Below are positions 23,809-35,616 of a stretch of DNA of 64,000 bases, one piece after another. The stretch comes from Anthoceros angustus (taxonomy: Eukaryota > Streptophyta > Anthocerotopsida > Anthocerotales > Anthocerotaceae). The position numbers were made by a program, and so were the translations under genes. The notes under the pieces are model-generated. The model was given only the letters and a program-made list of their open reading frames with translations, was not told where the DNA came from and made no database searches. Location of the stretch: positions 186,001 to 250,000 of the forward strand of contig MU008159.1 of NCBI GenBank assembly GCA_010909165.1, read 5' to 3'. How positions within the stretch are numbered: the stretch's first letter is position 1; every line of letters starts with the position of its first letter.

Positions 23809-24885
23809 ATGGCGGTCCTGCAAGTGAGCGTTTTCTTGGCTGTGTTTCTCGCGGCGGCTGTGCAGCAGGCGGGGGCTGTGGGAGGCCACCCTCCCGGCGT
23901 GGGCCACCACCCCCCCGGCCATGGCCACCACCCTCCCGGAACCGGGCACCACAAGAAGGGGTCTCAGACTGGGAGCAGTGGCGGGGCTCTGGGAAGCTGG
24001 AACAGCGCCCATGCCACATTCTATGGCGGAAATGACGCCTCGGGAACAATGGGTGAGTGTCGCCGTCTCCCCTCCTGGAGCTGCTTTCTTGGGCCGGACA
24101 GAATTGGGTTCCTTCTTTGCATGCAATGCTTTCGCCCTTCCACTTTTCTCACCTTCCTGCTCCATCTTCAGGCGGAGCATGCGGCTATGGCAACCTCTAC
24201 ACTGAGGGATACGGCACCAACACTGCCGCCCTGAGCACTGCCCTGTTCGACAACGGGCTCTCCTGCGGGGCTTGCTTCGAGATAGCCTGCGACTCCTCCG
24301 GCACCAAGTACTGCCTCGGTTCCAACTCCATCACCATCACTGCCACCAATTTCTGCCCGGAGAACCTCGCCCTCCCCAACGACAACGGCGGTTGGTGCAA
24401 CCAGCCCCGCCAGCATTTCGACATGGCCGTCCCCGCCTTCGACCAGCTTGCCGCCCATGTCGCAGGAATTGTGCCCATCAAGTACAGGAGGTGGGTCTCT
24501 CGCCCACGAGCGCTCTCTTCTTCGGCAATGTGGCCGGAAGTTGGGTTTCTGACGTGGTTTCTTTGTCTTTCTGCTGCTCAGGGTGTCTTGCGTGAGGAAG
24601 GGAGGAGTTCGCTTCCACCTCAACGGCCACGACTACTTCCTGCTCCTGCTGGTCGACAACGTGGGAGGAAACGGAGCAGTTCACTCTGTGTCGCTCAAGG
24701 CCGGCAACGGGCAGTGGAAGGCCTTGAGCCAGAACTGGGGCCAGAACTGGCAGAGCAACGACTACATCACGGGCCAGCCTCTCTCCATCTCCATCACCAC
24801 GGAGGACGGCAAGACATTGGTCTCCAACAACGTTGCTCCTGCGGGATGGAATTTCGGGGAGACCTACGCCGGCTCGCAGTACTGA
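23809..24885 (+). CDS. EXPA: Alpha-expansin 4 with HHPPG heptad-repeat N-terminal extension
   Basis: Exons 23809-24052, 24172-24490 and 24582-24885 give 288 residues. I prefer the ATG at 23809 over the in-frame one at 23737, since a clean signal peptide (residues 1-23) follows. Residues 24-66 hold HPPG at 27, HHPPG at 33 and 40, and HHKKG at 47, a seven-residue period, then a Ser/Gly linker. The core has [56 protein letters not shown] and VSCVRKGG, then NWGQNWQSN. Cys, Trp and HFD landmarks are intact, so it should be active. Its last heptad (HHKK) bridges to the HHK repeats of expansin 2, which suggests common descent of the extension. High GC distinguishes it from expansin 1. Confidence 0.94.
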
Positions 24886-27800
24886 GCAAAGCAACACTAC
24901 GGGCCGGTCTTGTGTACCATAGCAGCAGGACTCTCTATTTGGTGCAGCAGCTTTTCTGTTTCTTGTATTTTTTTACGTCGAATATGCGGATGCAGTGGCT
25001 GATAAGGCAGCCCGCTCCACAGCCTTTCAATCGCAGCTGTGCAGCAGCGGAAGGTGGCTCTGCTCTTGCCTCCCGCTGCACAGTTGCAGGATTGAGCGGC
25101 CTAGTTTGTTAGCCCTACATTTGAAGGTAGCCGAGGTGGTAAATAGCCACCCGCTGTGTTCTATAGCGAGGAAGGTTGAACAGGGAATACCTATTTGGTC
25201 TTGGGTTGTGTCTCTGCGAAGTGAGATCGGCTTCTTGCCGTCCCTTCCAGGGTCCCAAGCACTCTTATCTAATCAGCCCTCAATATGAGCTGTGCATCGT
25301 CCAGTGCGCCAGTCTTCGTAATACAAAGTGTTTGTGGCCCAATTTGGTCCTTGAAAATATATCACTCTCTCCCTCCACTATGCTAATTACAATCGTCTGT
25401 CGTGCCATGTCCGATCCTCTCAATCTCGTACGTTTCCGTTTGCTGCAAACAAATCAGCTGCCATTTCCATTTCGGCAGGGCCCGTCCGACAATTGTGCTC
25501 AGACGGTTGTCTGGTCCGGTCTCGTGCATTCTTGCGTGTCCGTTTCTGCTTCTGCCTCTGGCTCTGGGACTGAATTTCAAGTTTGAACCTGCGCTATTTT
25601 CGATCGAGTGCTCAAGAGGGATGTGCCCGGGCCCCAACTCGTGTTATTACGGGGTTGGTTGTACTGTTTGCAAAACCTGACACAACAGCAGCAGAAAACA
25701 ACATCGGAGAGGGAATCTCGTGTGCAATCCCCGAGCCGGTCTACATAAGCATGACCTGCTCTGACCGGCCCTCACCTGCCCTGACCGGCCCTCCTGCTCC
25801 TGCTGCACAAGTCTCGCCAAGCCTAAAGCATGATCAGAGTGTGACGAATGTGCGCACCTCCCACACCTGCAGCATTCTTTCCCAAGGTAAAGATAAAAAT
25901 AAAAAGAAAGCAGAATGTGAAGTCATGTTGTACCACCCATTGCCTGGGCTCTGGGTTGCAAAGGTAGCAGATGAGAGAGTGGAACACAACCATTGGGCGT
26001 TGGGCAGGTTGGGTGGGATGAAACGCCCACCTTCTCACGCCCACCCAATGAGGATACCAATCTCTCATCTTGCGTGCAAGCTGCATAACTGCCTAGGGTA
26101 AACCGCGGTGCCTGCTGCCTGGAGGGCCAGGCTTCAACTGGCTGCCAGTTCCAACTTCCAGTTCCTGGCTATGGTGATGAGGTCACCCCGAACGCAAGCT
26201 GATGTCATGGATTGATGACTTTGGCAACGTTGTCGGATTCGAAGAGACTCTGTTTGTGCGTGCCACTGTGGGCTGTGGGTCTCGGGCCGACCAGGAGGGA
26301 GGCAGGCACGCCTGCGAGCTGCAACTGGCTCCTGGAGGAAGCGATTCGCGGCGCGCTGCGAGGCTGCGAGGCCAGGCAGGTGCCCACTTGATGGACGCAC
26401 TGCAAATGTAGCGAGTGGCACCAGTTTCGCCCGACCGGGGCCCAGTTGCGCCGCCCGGGCCGGCCCCACGCTGCATGGGACCATGGGACTCGGCAGATGT
26501 CGGGCCGGGGCGTGCTGTCTGGGGCAGCGTGTTGCCGGGCCGCGGACACCGGCGGCCTGGCGCGGCCTGCGCCGGGCCGAGTTTAGGGTTTTTTTATATT
26601 TGCTCTTATCGTTTTCCGGCGAGTGAGCGAGCCGGGAGCGCATTCGCCACTCATTGCGAAACGGGATGGGATGCAGGGAACGGCGCACGGGGCGGCCGCG
26701 TCCAACGGGGGTGGGGCCGAACGGTACGGCGCTGGACGGGACGGGGGGGTCGGGACGGCCCGCCACCCCGCCACCGCTTGCTCAAGTACAGCAGGAAGCG
26801 ACAAGCGACGCATGTGCCCATGGCCCCATGGGCTCGCCCACACATGCCCATGAGACGTCTCGCAATGGCGAAAGGAGGAACGGTGAAGGGAAAAGGGAAA
26901 AGGGAAAAGCAGAGCCCTCTCTTCGGCATTGCTTCCAGATGGGAGAGTCTGCGTAAAAGAACATTCTGGGCGGCCTGGCCTGGCCGGGCCTGGGCCTGGC
27001 CGGGCCTGGCCTTGCCTTGCCTGCCCTGCCAACATTGATGGCTCCTCACCACCTTCAGGCCCGTTCTGAGGCCGGTGTCATAAATCCCAGATGGGTTGCC
27101 ATAAGTGAGGTAACAGAGGACTGATGAAGCTGCTGCGACCACAACAGGGGTGCAGACCTGCAGTCTGCACCTTTTGCAGCAGGCTTTTGCAGGGATGGGA
27201 GATAAAAGACGGATCGATGCACAGAGGAGGATTGAATGAGTGAAGGGCGAGCGTGGTGGCACTGTAGCCACAATCGGGCTGGGCTCTGGCCATGGCCACT
27301 GGGCTCTGGAGTCTGCAACTGGGCAAAGAAGCAGCATTTTCGCTGACCCAAAGCCTGCGCGGGATTTCATGTCAGATAGTCGCACCCACAACACGCATGG
27401 GGCTGATTTTGGATTGAAGGATGCAGTTGGGATCCAGGATTTTCTTCACCACAACGTATGGACGTACTGTTGTTGCGTCTTGTATCTATCCTTTCTATCT
27501 ACCTCTGTCTACCGGGCGAGGGAGACTGTTGCATCAACTGCCAACCACCAACATCCCAACTTCCGAGCGTCCCAATCCCGGGAGGCGGAGCCCGATTCAG
27601 GGGTCGGGCCCAGGGTACAGTCAACTGCTCCAGGTCCAGGTGCAGCCTCCTCCGGACCGGTTTGGATGCAGTGGCAGCATCTCATACACGCACATTCGCA
27701 CATGCGGTGCGCGCTTGGAAACAGACAACGTGAACGCACGTCTCCTCCCACGCCACTGTTTCTTCTCACACTCCACCGCATGCGCTCATCTTTTCTGTGT

Positions 27801-29475
27801 GAATGTATTTGTGTAACTGGAATGCGCTGTGTAGGATTTACTATGAATGGCATGGGCGGTGTGTTTGGTTTCAGGCAGTGGAGCCCATTGGCCGATTGGG
27901 CGCACGCTCGCTGCATGTGTGAAGCTTTGTAAAAGGTGACGGGGAAGTGAAATGCCTTTCTCCTTCGTGAGCCCTCCGCCGTCTATAACCTACCGCATCC
28001 CACGCAGGCGCAAGCCTCGCCCGTCCTTCGCAGCCACGCAGTTTCTGCGCACCTCTTTGTTTTCTTGTGGGAGAATCTGTTCCAGATGTGACGGCCTCTT
28101 CGCTCTTTCTCACTGCTTGCAACCGATTTTCATCCTCTTTGCTTGGCTGCTTGGTGAGAGAAAGGGCTATGGGTTATCCAAAGCCAATAAGTGCTGAGGA
28201 CCTGGGAATCATCGTTCGAACCAGTTCAGAATAGAAAGCAATTAAGAGAGCAACCGAGATGCTCGCATTTAAAGCAAAAGTGAAGACACTGGCAGCCGAG
28301 TTCCCCTCAATATGTATCGTCTTCACCAGACTTTATTGTGACTTGGTTGCACCGAATTTGGATTCTCGTCAGCACAGGCTTCATTCTCATTGATGCATGT
28401 GACTCAGCAGCATGTGAACTTCATTGCCTGCTGAATACATATGAGAGAGTGTCAGCTCACCTTAATTCACACATTGGTGATTCTCGGATTGCGGTCTCCA
28501 ATATACTTGGGCACTTCCATGATCCTGTTAGCCAGCAACGAGATGAAATGGGCTTGTCTCCGAACGATGATAGCCAGACGGGTCGTTGGATCCAGAAAGC
28601 TGTAAAGTTGGAAACTTGTGATTATGCTGCCCTGACGCTGGAGAAGTCCTCGAGGCAAGACACATTGAGACCGGCAGCTCACCCAGCCTGAGGGAGGAGA
28701 TAAAAGCTCCACTCTCCACCCTGACAGGATCATACATCGATTATCGTAAACAGACAAAAAGACAAAGCTTGGGCGCAGTGAGCAACTCACCACTGGATCC
28801 CTGTAGCAGTCAACCAACTTCCAAGTACACAAAGGAATAGGTGTTCACACAGGGAAACTCAGGTAGTGGTCAAAGTTGGAAATGAAACAGACCGACTTCA
28901 AAAGACTACGAAATGCTGGAGTGTCTATAGCGATGCAGTGGAACGAATAATAAGTGAAACAGCCAGTTTATTCAAATGGAAAATAAAAAATGGTGACATC
29001 CACATTGCTGGGGTGCACGATGGCTACACAATTCGGGTGAGCACACAATAAATAATCATCTACAAGGGTAAGATCCATAAGCGGGCATTTTAGGGGACCA
29101 CTGGGTTTGATGTTTCCCAATGACCCCCGCCTCAGCTTAAGATCCATATTTGCTGGCATGTTTCATGTAAAACAAACACCAGAACTGTCCAAATGACACC
29201 GAGCAGGTGGCAGCTGAAACAGATGGAGCATCAGATTGCACAAGTTGGGCTGGGCGGGACTTCCGTTGCTGGAAATATCACCTACACACCAAACATTAAG
29301 CCCATAGCAGGCCCGCAACTTGTGGGCAACTTCGGCCGCGGGCGACTGAAGGCCAAACCACAGCACTGCCAAAGTAATAGCTGTCGAGCTTCATGAAGGA
29401 GGCTAGCACAACCTGTACAATCTGCAAACCTGCTGACTCTGCTGGCGCCTACTCCTTGCGCCATGCACAGTCAGC
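24886..29475. other. 4.6-kb intergenic stretch, no supported gene
   Basis: Open frames are short, lie on both strands of GC-rich segments (26.1-27.1 kb) and show no domain. 25770-25795 has a short duplicated CCTGACCGGCCCTC. The last part adjoins the 3' end of minus-strand expansin 5. Confidence 0.5.
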
Positions 29476-30729
29476 TTAGAAATTCTGTGCAGACTGGTAG
29501 GTCGAGCCGAAGCTCCAGTTGGGAGGAGCCACATTGTAAAGAACAATCGACCTCCCGTCACTAGTTCTGACCATGAAGGAAAGTGGCTGTCCTGTCAGCA
29601 CTGCACCGGCTTGCCAGTTCTGTCCCCAGTTCCTCTGCATCGGGACCCAGTTGCCATTGCCCTTGATGGACAGAGCCGTCACAACACCATCCCCAGCAAC
29701 ATTGTGTATCAGGACGAGATCAAAGTTCGGGTTGCCGCTGATGGTGAATCTGATTCCACCTTTGCGAACGCAGGGCACTCTGCGCAGTAGACGACAAACG
29801 ACATGAGCAAACTCCAACAGCCACCGTACTACTTGCAAACCATTCGCAAGAAATGAGGGATCGGTACTGACCTTCTGTAGTTCACTGGAACAATTCCTCC
29901 AACGTAAACTGCAAGCGAGGTCCAAGCAGGGACGGACATGTCAAAGTGCTCCCTGGGAGGGTTGCACCAACCACCATTGTCGCTAGGTAGGGCCCAGTTG
30001 GGAGGGCAAGAGTTGGTAGCGGTGATGGTAATGGAAGGGTTTCCAGGCAAGCACCACTTGGATCCGTAACATTTGATCTCATAGCAGGCCCCGCACTGAG
30101 CTCCGCTGTTGAAAAGGGCATAGCTGAGGGCGGCATTGGCGATCCCGTAGCCAAAGCTGTAAATGTTCCCGTACCCGCATGCACCTCCTGCACAAGGACC
30201 AAATCCAAGTCAGATCGGGCCACTCCCTCCGCATCTGGAGCCGGAATGAAGCAGAATTAGCATAAGAAAGCAAAGCCTCACCATTAGTTCCCGAAGCATC
30301 GTTTCCTCCATAGAACGTCGCATGAGCAGCCTTCCACGGCCCGCCAGCTCCGGATCCTCCACCGTATGAAACCTTGGGAAGAGTAGGCTTCTTAATCGGC
30401 AGCTTCTTCTTGGGAATGCGAGGCTTCTTGATCTTCGGCAACTTCTTCGGCAGCGACGGCTTCTTCTTCGGCAGCCACGGCTTCTTAGCATAAGGACTCG
30501 GCTTCTTCTCCTTCTTCCCCTCACTCTTCTTCTTCTTAGCCTTCTCCTTCACGCTATCCTTCTTGTGCAGCTCAACCTTCTTCTTCAGCGGCTCAACCTT
30601 CTTCCTCAACTTCTTCGGATCCAGATTCTTCTTCTGGTACCTCTCCAGCACGCCATCCACCTCAACGGCCTGGTACGCCACGAACATCATCACGGCGAGC
30701 AGCAGCACCTGCCATCTGATGGACGCCAT
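29476..30729 (-). CDS. EXPA: Alpha-expansin 5 with about 105-residue Lys/Pro-rich basic extension
   Basis: Exons 30729-30282, 30187-29872 and 29779-29476 give 355 residues, about 100 more than usual. Residues 1-26 are a signal peptide ([18 protein letters not shown]). Residues 27-120 are extremely basic: first Lys-rich with Glu ([15 protein letters not shown]), then Pro-spaced basic repeats such as [16 protein letters not shown] short glycine linker (121-131) joins the expansin domain: [56 protein letters not shown] and VPCVRKGG, then NWGQNWQAG. Both introns are conserved. The extension lies wholly in exon 1 and resembles a basic Pro/Lys-rich wall protein. Binding to acidic pectin is a plausible but untested role. 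Confidence 0.94.
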
Positions 30730-31039
30730 CCCTGCAAACCTGCAACCAATCGTCCCCCTCAGACACAGCCTCCGGCCCCCAGCTCCCCGAACCCTGCCTC
30801 TCCACAACAGACAGCCAGATCCGATACCGCACAGCCAGCACAAACAACAACAAAGCAAATCTGAGCACCAAAAGCCACCAACCAAACCAGCACAACCAGA
30901 TCCACACCACCACACAAGAGCGGCATATGCACCTGGAAGCTCCGATCGAGCTCTCCGAGGCAGGCAATGCGCGCGAGCTGCAGGTACGAGGGCTGGTGAC
31001 GAGCGATGTGCGATGTCCTGGCAGGCGGGAGCAGCGAGG

Positions 31040-31048
31040 CTATATAGC
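31040..31048 (-). promoter_or_regulatory. Candidate TATA box of expansin 5
   Basis: The minus strand reads GCTATATAGCC, about 315 nt upstream of the ATG at 30729. It is the clearest TATA motif among the cluster's promoters. Confidence 0.55.
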
Positions 31049-31059
31049 GGGGCGACGGC

Positions 31060-33091
31060 ATTGAGCGGGTCCCGCCGGCGTCGCTCCAAGTCAGAGGAAT
31101 GCACCAATCTCTCTGTCAGCAAGGCGCAAGGACGCTCGAGACGCGATCGGGGCCGGGGCCGATCGAGCCCGACGCCGCCTTGTTCGCCTGCTCGCCAGGG
31201 CCGGGCACTCGTTCCCACGACCCGCCCTTCCCGAAACAGCAAACACCAGGCTTGTTAGTCGGTGCGGTGATTCGTAACCGCTAACCACACAGTCGCACCA
31301 GGCTGTTGCATTCCTGTTCTGTTACCGCGTCGGCCCATGCGCCGCACACCGCCCGGTCCTCCGCGTGCCTCGACTCCCGCGACCGCTTCCCCCTGGTCGC
31401 CCGTCCCCCGCCCCATCATGCCGTCTTGCTTGCTTTTGACCTCCCCAACTGCCGCCAACGGTCCCTCCGTAAGCCGCACTTTCTTACTTCACCCCGCCGG
31501 CGTGCGACGTGCTGGTGCCCCGGATCATTGATCATTTCCGATCCCAGCCTACTTCACGAATCATGCATGAGCCCGCCATCCATCAATCACCCCGCCCATC
31601 TTCTTCCCAGTTGCCAGTTGCGTTCCATCGAGTGTCTGATGCTCCGGTATGTACAAGGAACAAGCTGGGTTGGATCATGTCGTTAATTCGCATTCTGGTG
31701 TGAGCTCCGCCTAAACGGATTCAAACTTCCAAAGGAAGTCCGTCCTGCAGACATCTCTTCAGAATGCGAAGACGCGAGTGGGATATCTCCTGTACATTTT
31801 GCAATCAATTCCATCGGTCCATCAATTCCGTTGGCAAGGGATGTGGGCAGGCTTTGGAGAGCACTAATCGGGGCTCTGACACCTCGTTAATTATTGAGAT
31901 GCTCTGACCCGCCAAAGCAGGCTGTTTACAGCGATACTCTTCTGTCTCCTGACCCGATAATTAGGCCCAAAGGGCATGCTTCTATTTTAGCCTAGCGGTT
32001 CAGGCGGAGGCCCCGCACAACCAGGTCTGGGGTTCGATTCGCTGGGGCAGCGATAACGACGCGACGGGGGAATGAAAAAATCATTCAGTACGGCGGGCCG
32101 ATGCTGCTGCCGAGGATGTGAGATGTGAAGCCTGGACGAGAATGGCGTTGACGAGGCGAGAGGGCGGGCTCGAAATTTGAGGAAGGGCGCGAAGGTCGCC
32201 GAACCCGAACTCGGCGTTTCCGGGAGGCCAATGGGAGTTATTATGGGCCTAACCATGTTGCAAGCACGTGGTTGCAGCGAGGGAAGATGGAGACGCTGTT
32301 CGACTGAGAACATGGAGGACTGTGGGCCAGCAGCAGGCGCAGCAGTGGACCAGCCCCAGCCCCGGCCCCGGCCACCGGTTACTGTTTCAAATTCATTGGG
32401 CTGTGGTATTGGCCCCCGCTTCGGGCGGATGTCATGGCTTACGCAATCTTAAAACTACAACCGAAAGAACTGCCGGTCAAGTAAACGCCAGCTTGTGAAT
32501 CAAAAACTGTGTAACTCCCGAAAAGAGACCCGACCGCTGCCACCCCAGCTACTGTACAGTCGCCGTCAATTCAATCCTTTCTCATCAGACCAAGCTACAG
32601 TCGGAGTCAATGTTACATACAAAAGTTTCTACCGTTTATGTCATACTTTTTATTATAAATATCATAAACAATAAGGTATGGTAAAGTATAATTTACTATA
32701 TAAGGACTATTGAAAACCTCCAAGGTTGTATTAGTTCCAAGAGCCCTGATTACCAAGAGCCCTGATTACGAGGCTTGTTAGGCTTGGCCAAAAACTTGGC
32801 ACAATGTGTTGTCCTTATGCACCCATTGTTTAGCGACTTTGGGGACCACTCTCTCTCCAACTTCTAGGCTATGCTCCACAAAGGTTATGTTTTGATGAGC
32901 CTTGAGTTGGTTGAGGCCATTCCTTAAGCTCTCCATGACCTAAGATCCTCCCTAATTGCATCAAATGGGTGGGTTGATACAGCCTTTTGTTACGAGTTTG
33001 TTTGGAGCTTCCCTTGAACACAAGGGCTCTTGTTTTAATGTGTTTCTGTCTCTTGCTGCAGCCCAAAATGTATTCGAGAGACATGTTCTAT
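31060..33091. other. Intergenic, no supported gene
   Basis: GC-rich up to about 32.45 kb, then AT-rich. Apart from a possible tRNA-derived head near 31985 I see no gene or domain. A duplicated CCAAGAGCCCTGATTAC lies at 32737-32770. Confidence 0.5.
31985..32050 (+). other. Possible tRNA-derived SINE head
   Basis: TAGCCTAGCGG at about 31988 fits the pol III A box consensus, and GGTTCGATTCG at about 32031 fits a B box. They are 42 nt apart. The cloverleaf stems pair poorly, so this is not a functional tRNA. A SINE tail was not identified. Confidence 0.3.
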
Positions 33092-34086
33092 TGCCCCACC
33101 AGTTGGGATCTTTTGGTATTCATTGATCATTCTTTATAACAATTTTTAGGACCTACAAGTCGTTAAAAAAAATCTCACATAAAGTCACACAAAGTATGGA
33201 CATTGAAAATACAAAATTATAAGAATAACTACAATTCATCCAAGTTTTAGATCCTAGACTCTCCCATGTTCAAAAGAAGCCCACTAAACCAGAAAAACCT
33301 CCAAACCTCAAAAACCAAAAACAAGGATGAAAAATCATTGAATTAAGTGGTAAGTACTCTCAATGAAAAAGAATTTGATTAAGCAATAATTCATCTCCAT
33401 GAAAAATCTTTGGATTAAGTGGTAAGTCGTCTCAACTTCTAGGTGCGCTATACTCTCCTGTAAATTCAAAAGTATGACACCACCCGATCATATTGTATAT
33501 CGTCCAAAACCAATAAGAAGATAGCTAGGCATTCTCACCAAGCACAACTTGAAATTAATAAATAGAAAAGGCTATAAAAAGATAGCAAATCATTCAACAG
33601 ATCTCATTACATAATCATGCTACCTCAATGTCTTTCCAAAGTCAATGCATTCCTTCATAGAGACCCAAGTCAATTCACCTATTCATTTGAAACATAGGTT
33701 TATGAATACAATGTGACAGTAGAGAAATAATGCAAATGTGGGGATGATTGGTAATTGGATTGTAGAGACAATGATTAAAATTATTCTAAATTTTTTAATA
33801 TATATAATATAGAATGTTTGATAATAAAAAACACTTGATCACAGTAGAAAAAAGAAGTGGTGAAGTTAAAAGATTCCCTTAGTCTATTCATGTTAACAAG
33901 CATATCTTATAAATTTGTAACAAGCATATAATCTTATCTTTACAAGATATGCTTCTTATAATTTTGTATTTTCAATGTCCATACTTTGTGTGACTTTATG
34001 TGAGATTTTTTTTAACGACTTTTAGGTCCTAAAAATTGTTATCAAGAATGATCAATGAATACCAAAAGATCCCAACCAGTGGGGCA
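33092..34086. mobile_element. 995-bp element with 134-bp terminal inverted repeats
   Basis: 33092-33225 and 33953-34086 are near-perfect reverse complements. Both ends start TGCCCCAC, run through GGGATCTTTTGGTATTCATT and end AATACAAAATTATAAGAA. The flanks may show a 3-bp duplication TAT (33089-33091 and 34087-34089). The interior is about 730 bp, AT-rich, with no transposase. It looks like a non-autonomous inverted-repeat (MITE or foldback) transposon. The superfamily is not assignable from the termini. Confidence 0.85.
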
Positions 34087-34369
34087 TATTATTTTGTTAA
34101 CGCTTTTCGCCACCGGTTTTTTGTGTTATTTTTCATATACTCATATCTCAAAGCAATAAAAAAATCTCTTCATGTTGCGCTACCAGTTGTTATTACCAAT
34201 TTCAAAAATTTCTTGACAAAATTATGTGTCAAACTTCAAAAGTTCTTCCTCTCAAACATCTTATTACATAGCATTTATTTAACATGTTCTTTATCTTAGT
34301 TATATCGGGATGGACAAGCTTTATTATGGTAGCACGTATACAAGTGTATCTACCATCTATGTATCTTAG

Positions 34370-34970
34370 AAAGGCACATCAAGCCTTAGCACGCATTCAA
34401 GGGTTCTCCACTTACATAATGGAGACCAGGTGTCATCAACATACATCAAGTCTAATATCTTACAAAATCATGTCAAACTTGATATTTTACAAAGGCACTA
34501 CAAGCCTTAACACGCATTCAAGGGTTCTCCATTAACATAAAGGAGATCAAGTGTCATCAACAGTATTTTAGAGAAAGTCTCGCATGAAGACCATACACGG
34601 GGGAGGTTGGCGCGCCACTCGCATAATGGAGACCGGGTGTTATCAACAATATTTTAGAGAAAGCACGAGGGAGGCCGACGCGCCACTAGGATAATGGAGA
34701 CCAGATGTCATCAACAATATTTTAGGGAAAGCACGGGGGAGGCCGGCGCGCCACTCATATGATGGAGACCAAGTATCATCATCAATATTTTAGAGAAAGT
34801 CTGGCATGAAGAGCACACACAAGGGACGCCAACGCGCTTAGGCAAATTGGGATACCTTTACCAGAACAAATTTGCCCAATCGGGCAGACCGGGACAACTT
34901 TATCAAAACAAATTTGCCCAACCGAGCACACTGGGACGACTTTTCCAAAACAAATTTGCCCAACCGGACT
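34370..34970. repeat. Satellite-like tandem repeats of 68 bp and 45 bp
   Basis: A unit with ATAATGGAGACC...TATTTTAG...GGCGCGCCACT recurs at 34623, 34691 and 34759 (period 68), with related larger copies at 34400-34600. From 34851 to 34966 a 45-bp unit ending ACAAATTTGCCCAA occurs three times. Not coding. Confidence 0.8.
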
Positions 34971-35584
34971 CAAAGATTGTGAGAGGATAGTTTCCCATCT
35001 CAGTACTAATCCACCCACAAGCTGCTCAATTGTGCAGTTCTTATTTCAATTAGTGTATGTACATCTCAAGACGATCATGTTATGCCCATTTCACAATCAG
35101 TTTATCATGGATGACAAACTTCTTGCAGCACAAATGTCTGCACATGTTGTTGACATCATGGCACTCATGTTTTGTTGTCATGGCTTGGATTTTTTGCATT
35201 GAACTGGTTCACTTCATTATGGTAGCGAGAGACGTACTTGATTTCTCAGGGCTGATTTAGGTGGTAAGATGGACTTGTAATCAACTGTCTGTTGGTGTAC
35301 CATGCTGGTGCTGGCTACAGTCAATTTGGTTTTGCTCCCTTATTTTTCGGGAGTCTCAATTGTGATAAGCTATTGGCATTTCATGTTGCATTGGAAGGGA
35401 ATCGGAGTGAGGTAGCCGTAGACTATCAAAGCAAGTATGTTGTTTGTATTGTTGAGACTGCTGGAGGGGCACACTGAAATCAAGATCAAGTTTCTGAGTT
35501 CCATGAGAGTAGTCGGATCTCTCAAGTTCTAAAAGCTAGCAGGCTAGTTGCTATTGCCATAGTGCAACTATAAAATTAATTATC
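34971..35584. other. No recognised feature
   Basis: A 61-codon frame at 35292-35477 and a 67-codon frame at 35057-35260 have no recognised domain. Nothing else is seen before the split thymidine kinase remnant. Confidence 0.4.
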
Positions 35585-35616
35585 ATACATGATGATTTCT
35601 ACACACTTATGCATAC
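35585..35616 (-). pseudogene. C-terminal tail of the thymidine kinase pseudogene, left of the copia insertion
   Basis: Read on the minus strand across the empty site (skipping the copia element and one CATAC copy), the frame runs G-S-D-M-Y-A-stop-V-C-R-N-H-H-V. This aligns with the thymidine kinase C-terminal zinc region of the type GADVYMPVCRxHYV. The right-hand part of the pseudogene lies at 40685-41125. Confidence 0.75.
35612..35616 (+). repeat. Target-site duplication CATAC, left copy
   Basis: CATAC abuts the 5' LTR and recurs at 40685-40689 just after the 3' LTR. Five bp is the usual duplication size for LTR elements. Confidence 0.9.

Noticed and set aside
23452-24180. 242-codon minus-strand frame over expansin 4
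   Set aside because: Antisense to a clear signal peptide and His-rich repeat; a shadow of the GC-rich coding exon.
24057-25112. 351-codon frame reading through expansin 4 introns
   Set aside because: It contains exon 2 in frame but leaves the expansin frame afterwards; the spliced model restores all conserved residues.
26651-27394. 247-codon minus-strand frame
   Set aside because: No recognisable motif, several competing frames on both strands, GC-rich.
27952-28200. Promoter plus first exon of an unseen gene
   Set aside because: CTATAAC and a possible donor GTGAGAG are present, but no coding exon follows.
28338-28832. Overlapping frames of 117 (+) and 121 (-) codons
   Set aside because: The minus frame (LYSFLDPTTRLAIIVRRQ, ANRIMEVPKYI) looks slightly protein-like, but I could not match it to any family or find neighbouring exons.
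32020-32050. tRNA gene
   Set aside because: Boxes A and B are present, but the acceptor and T stems do not pair.
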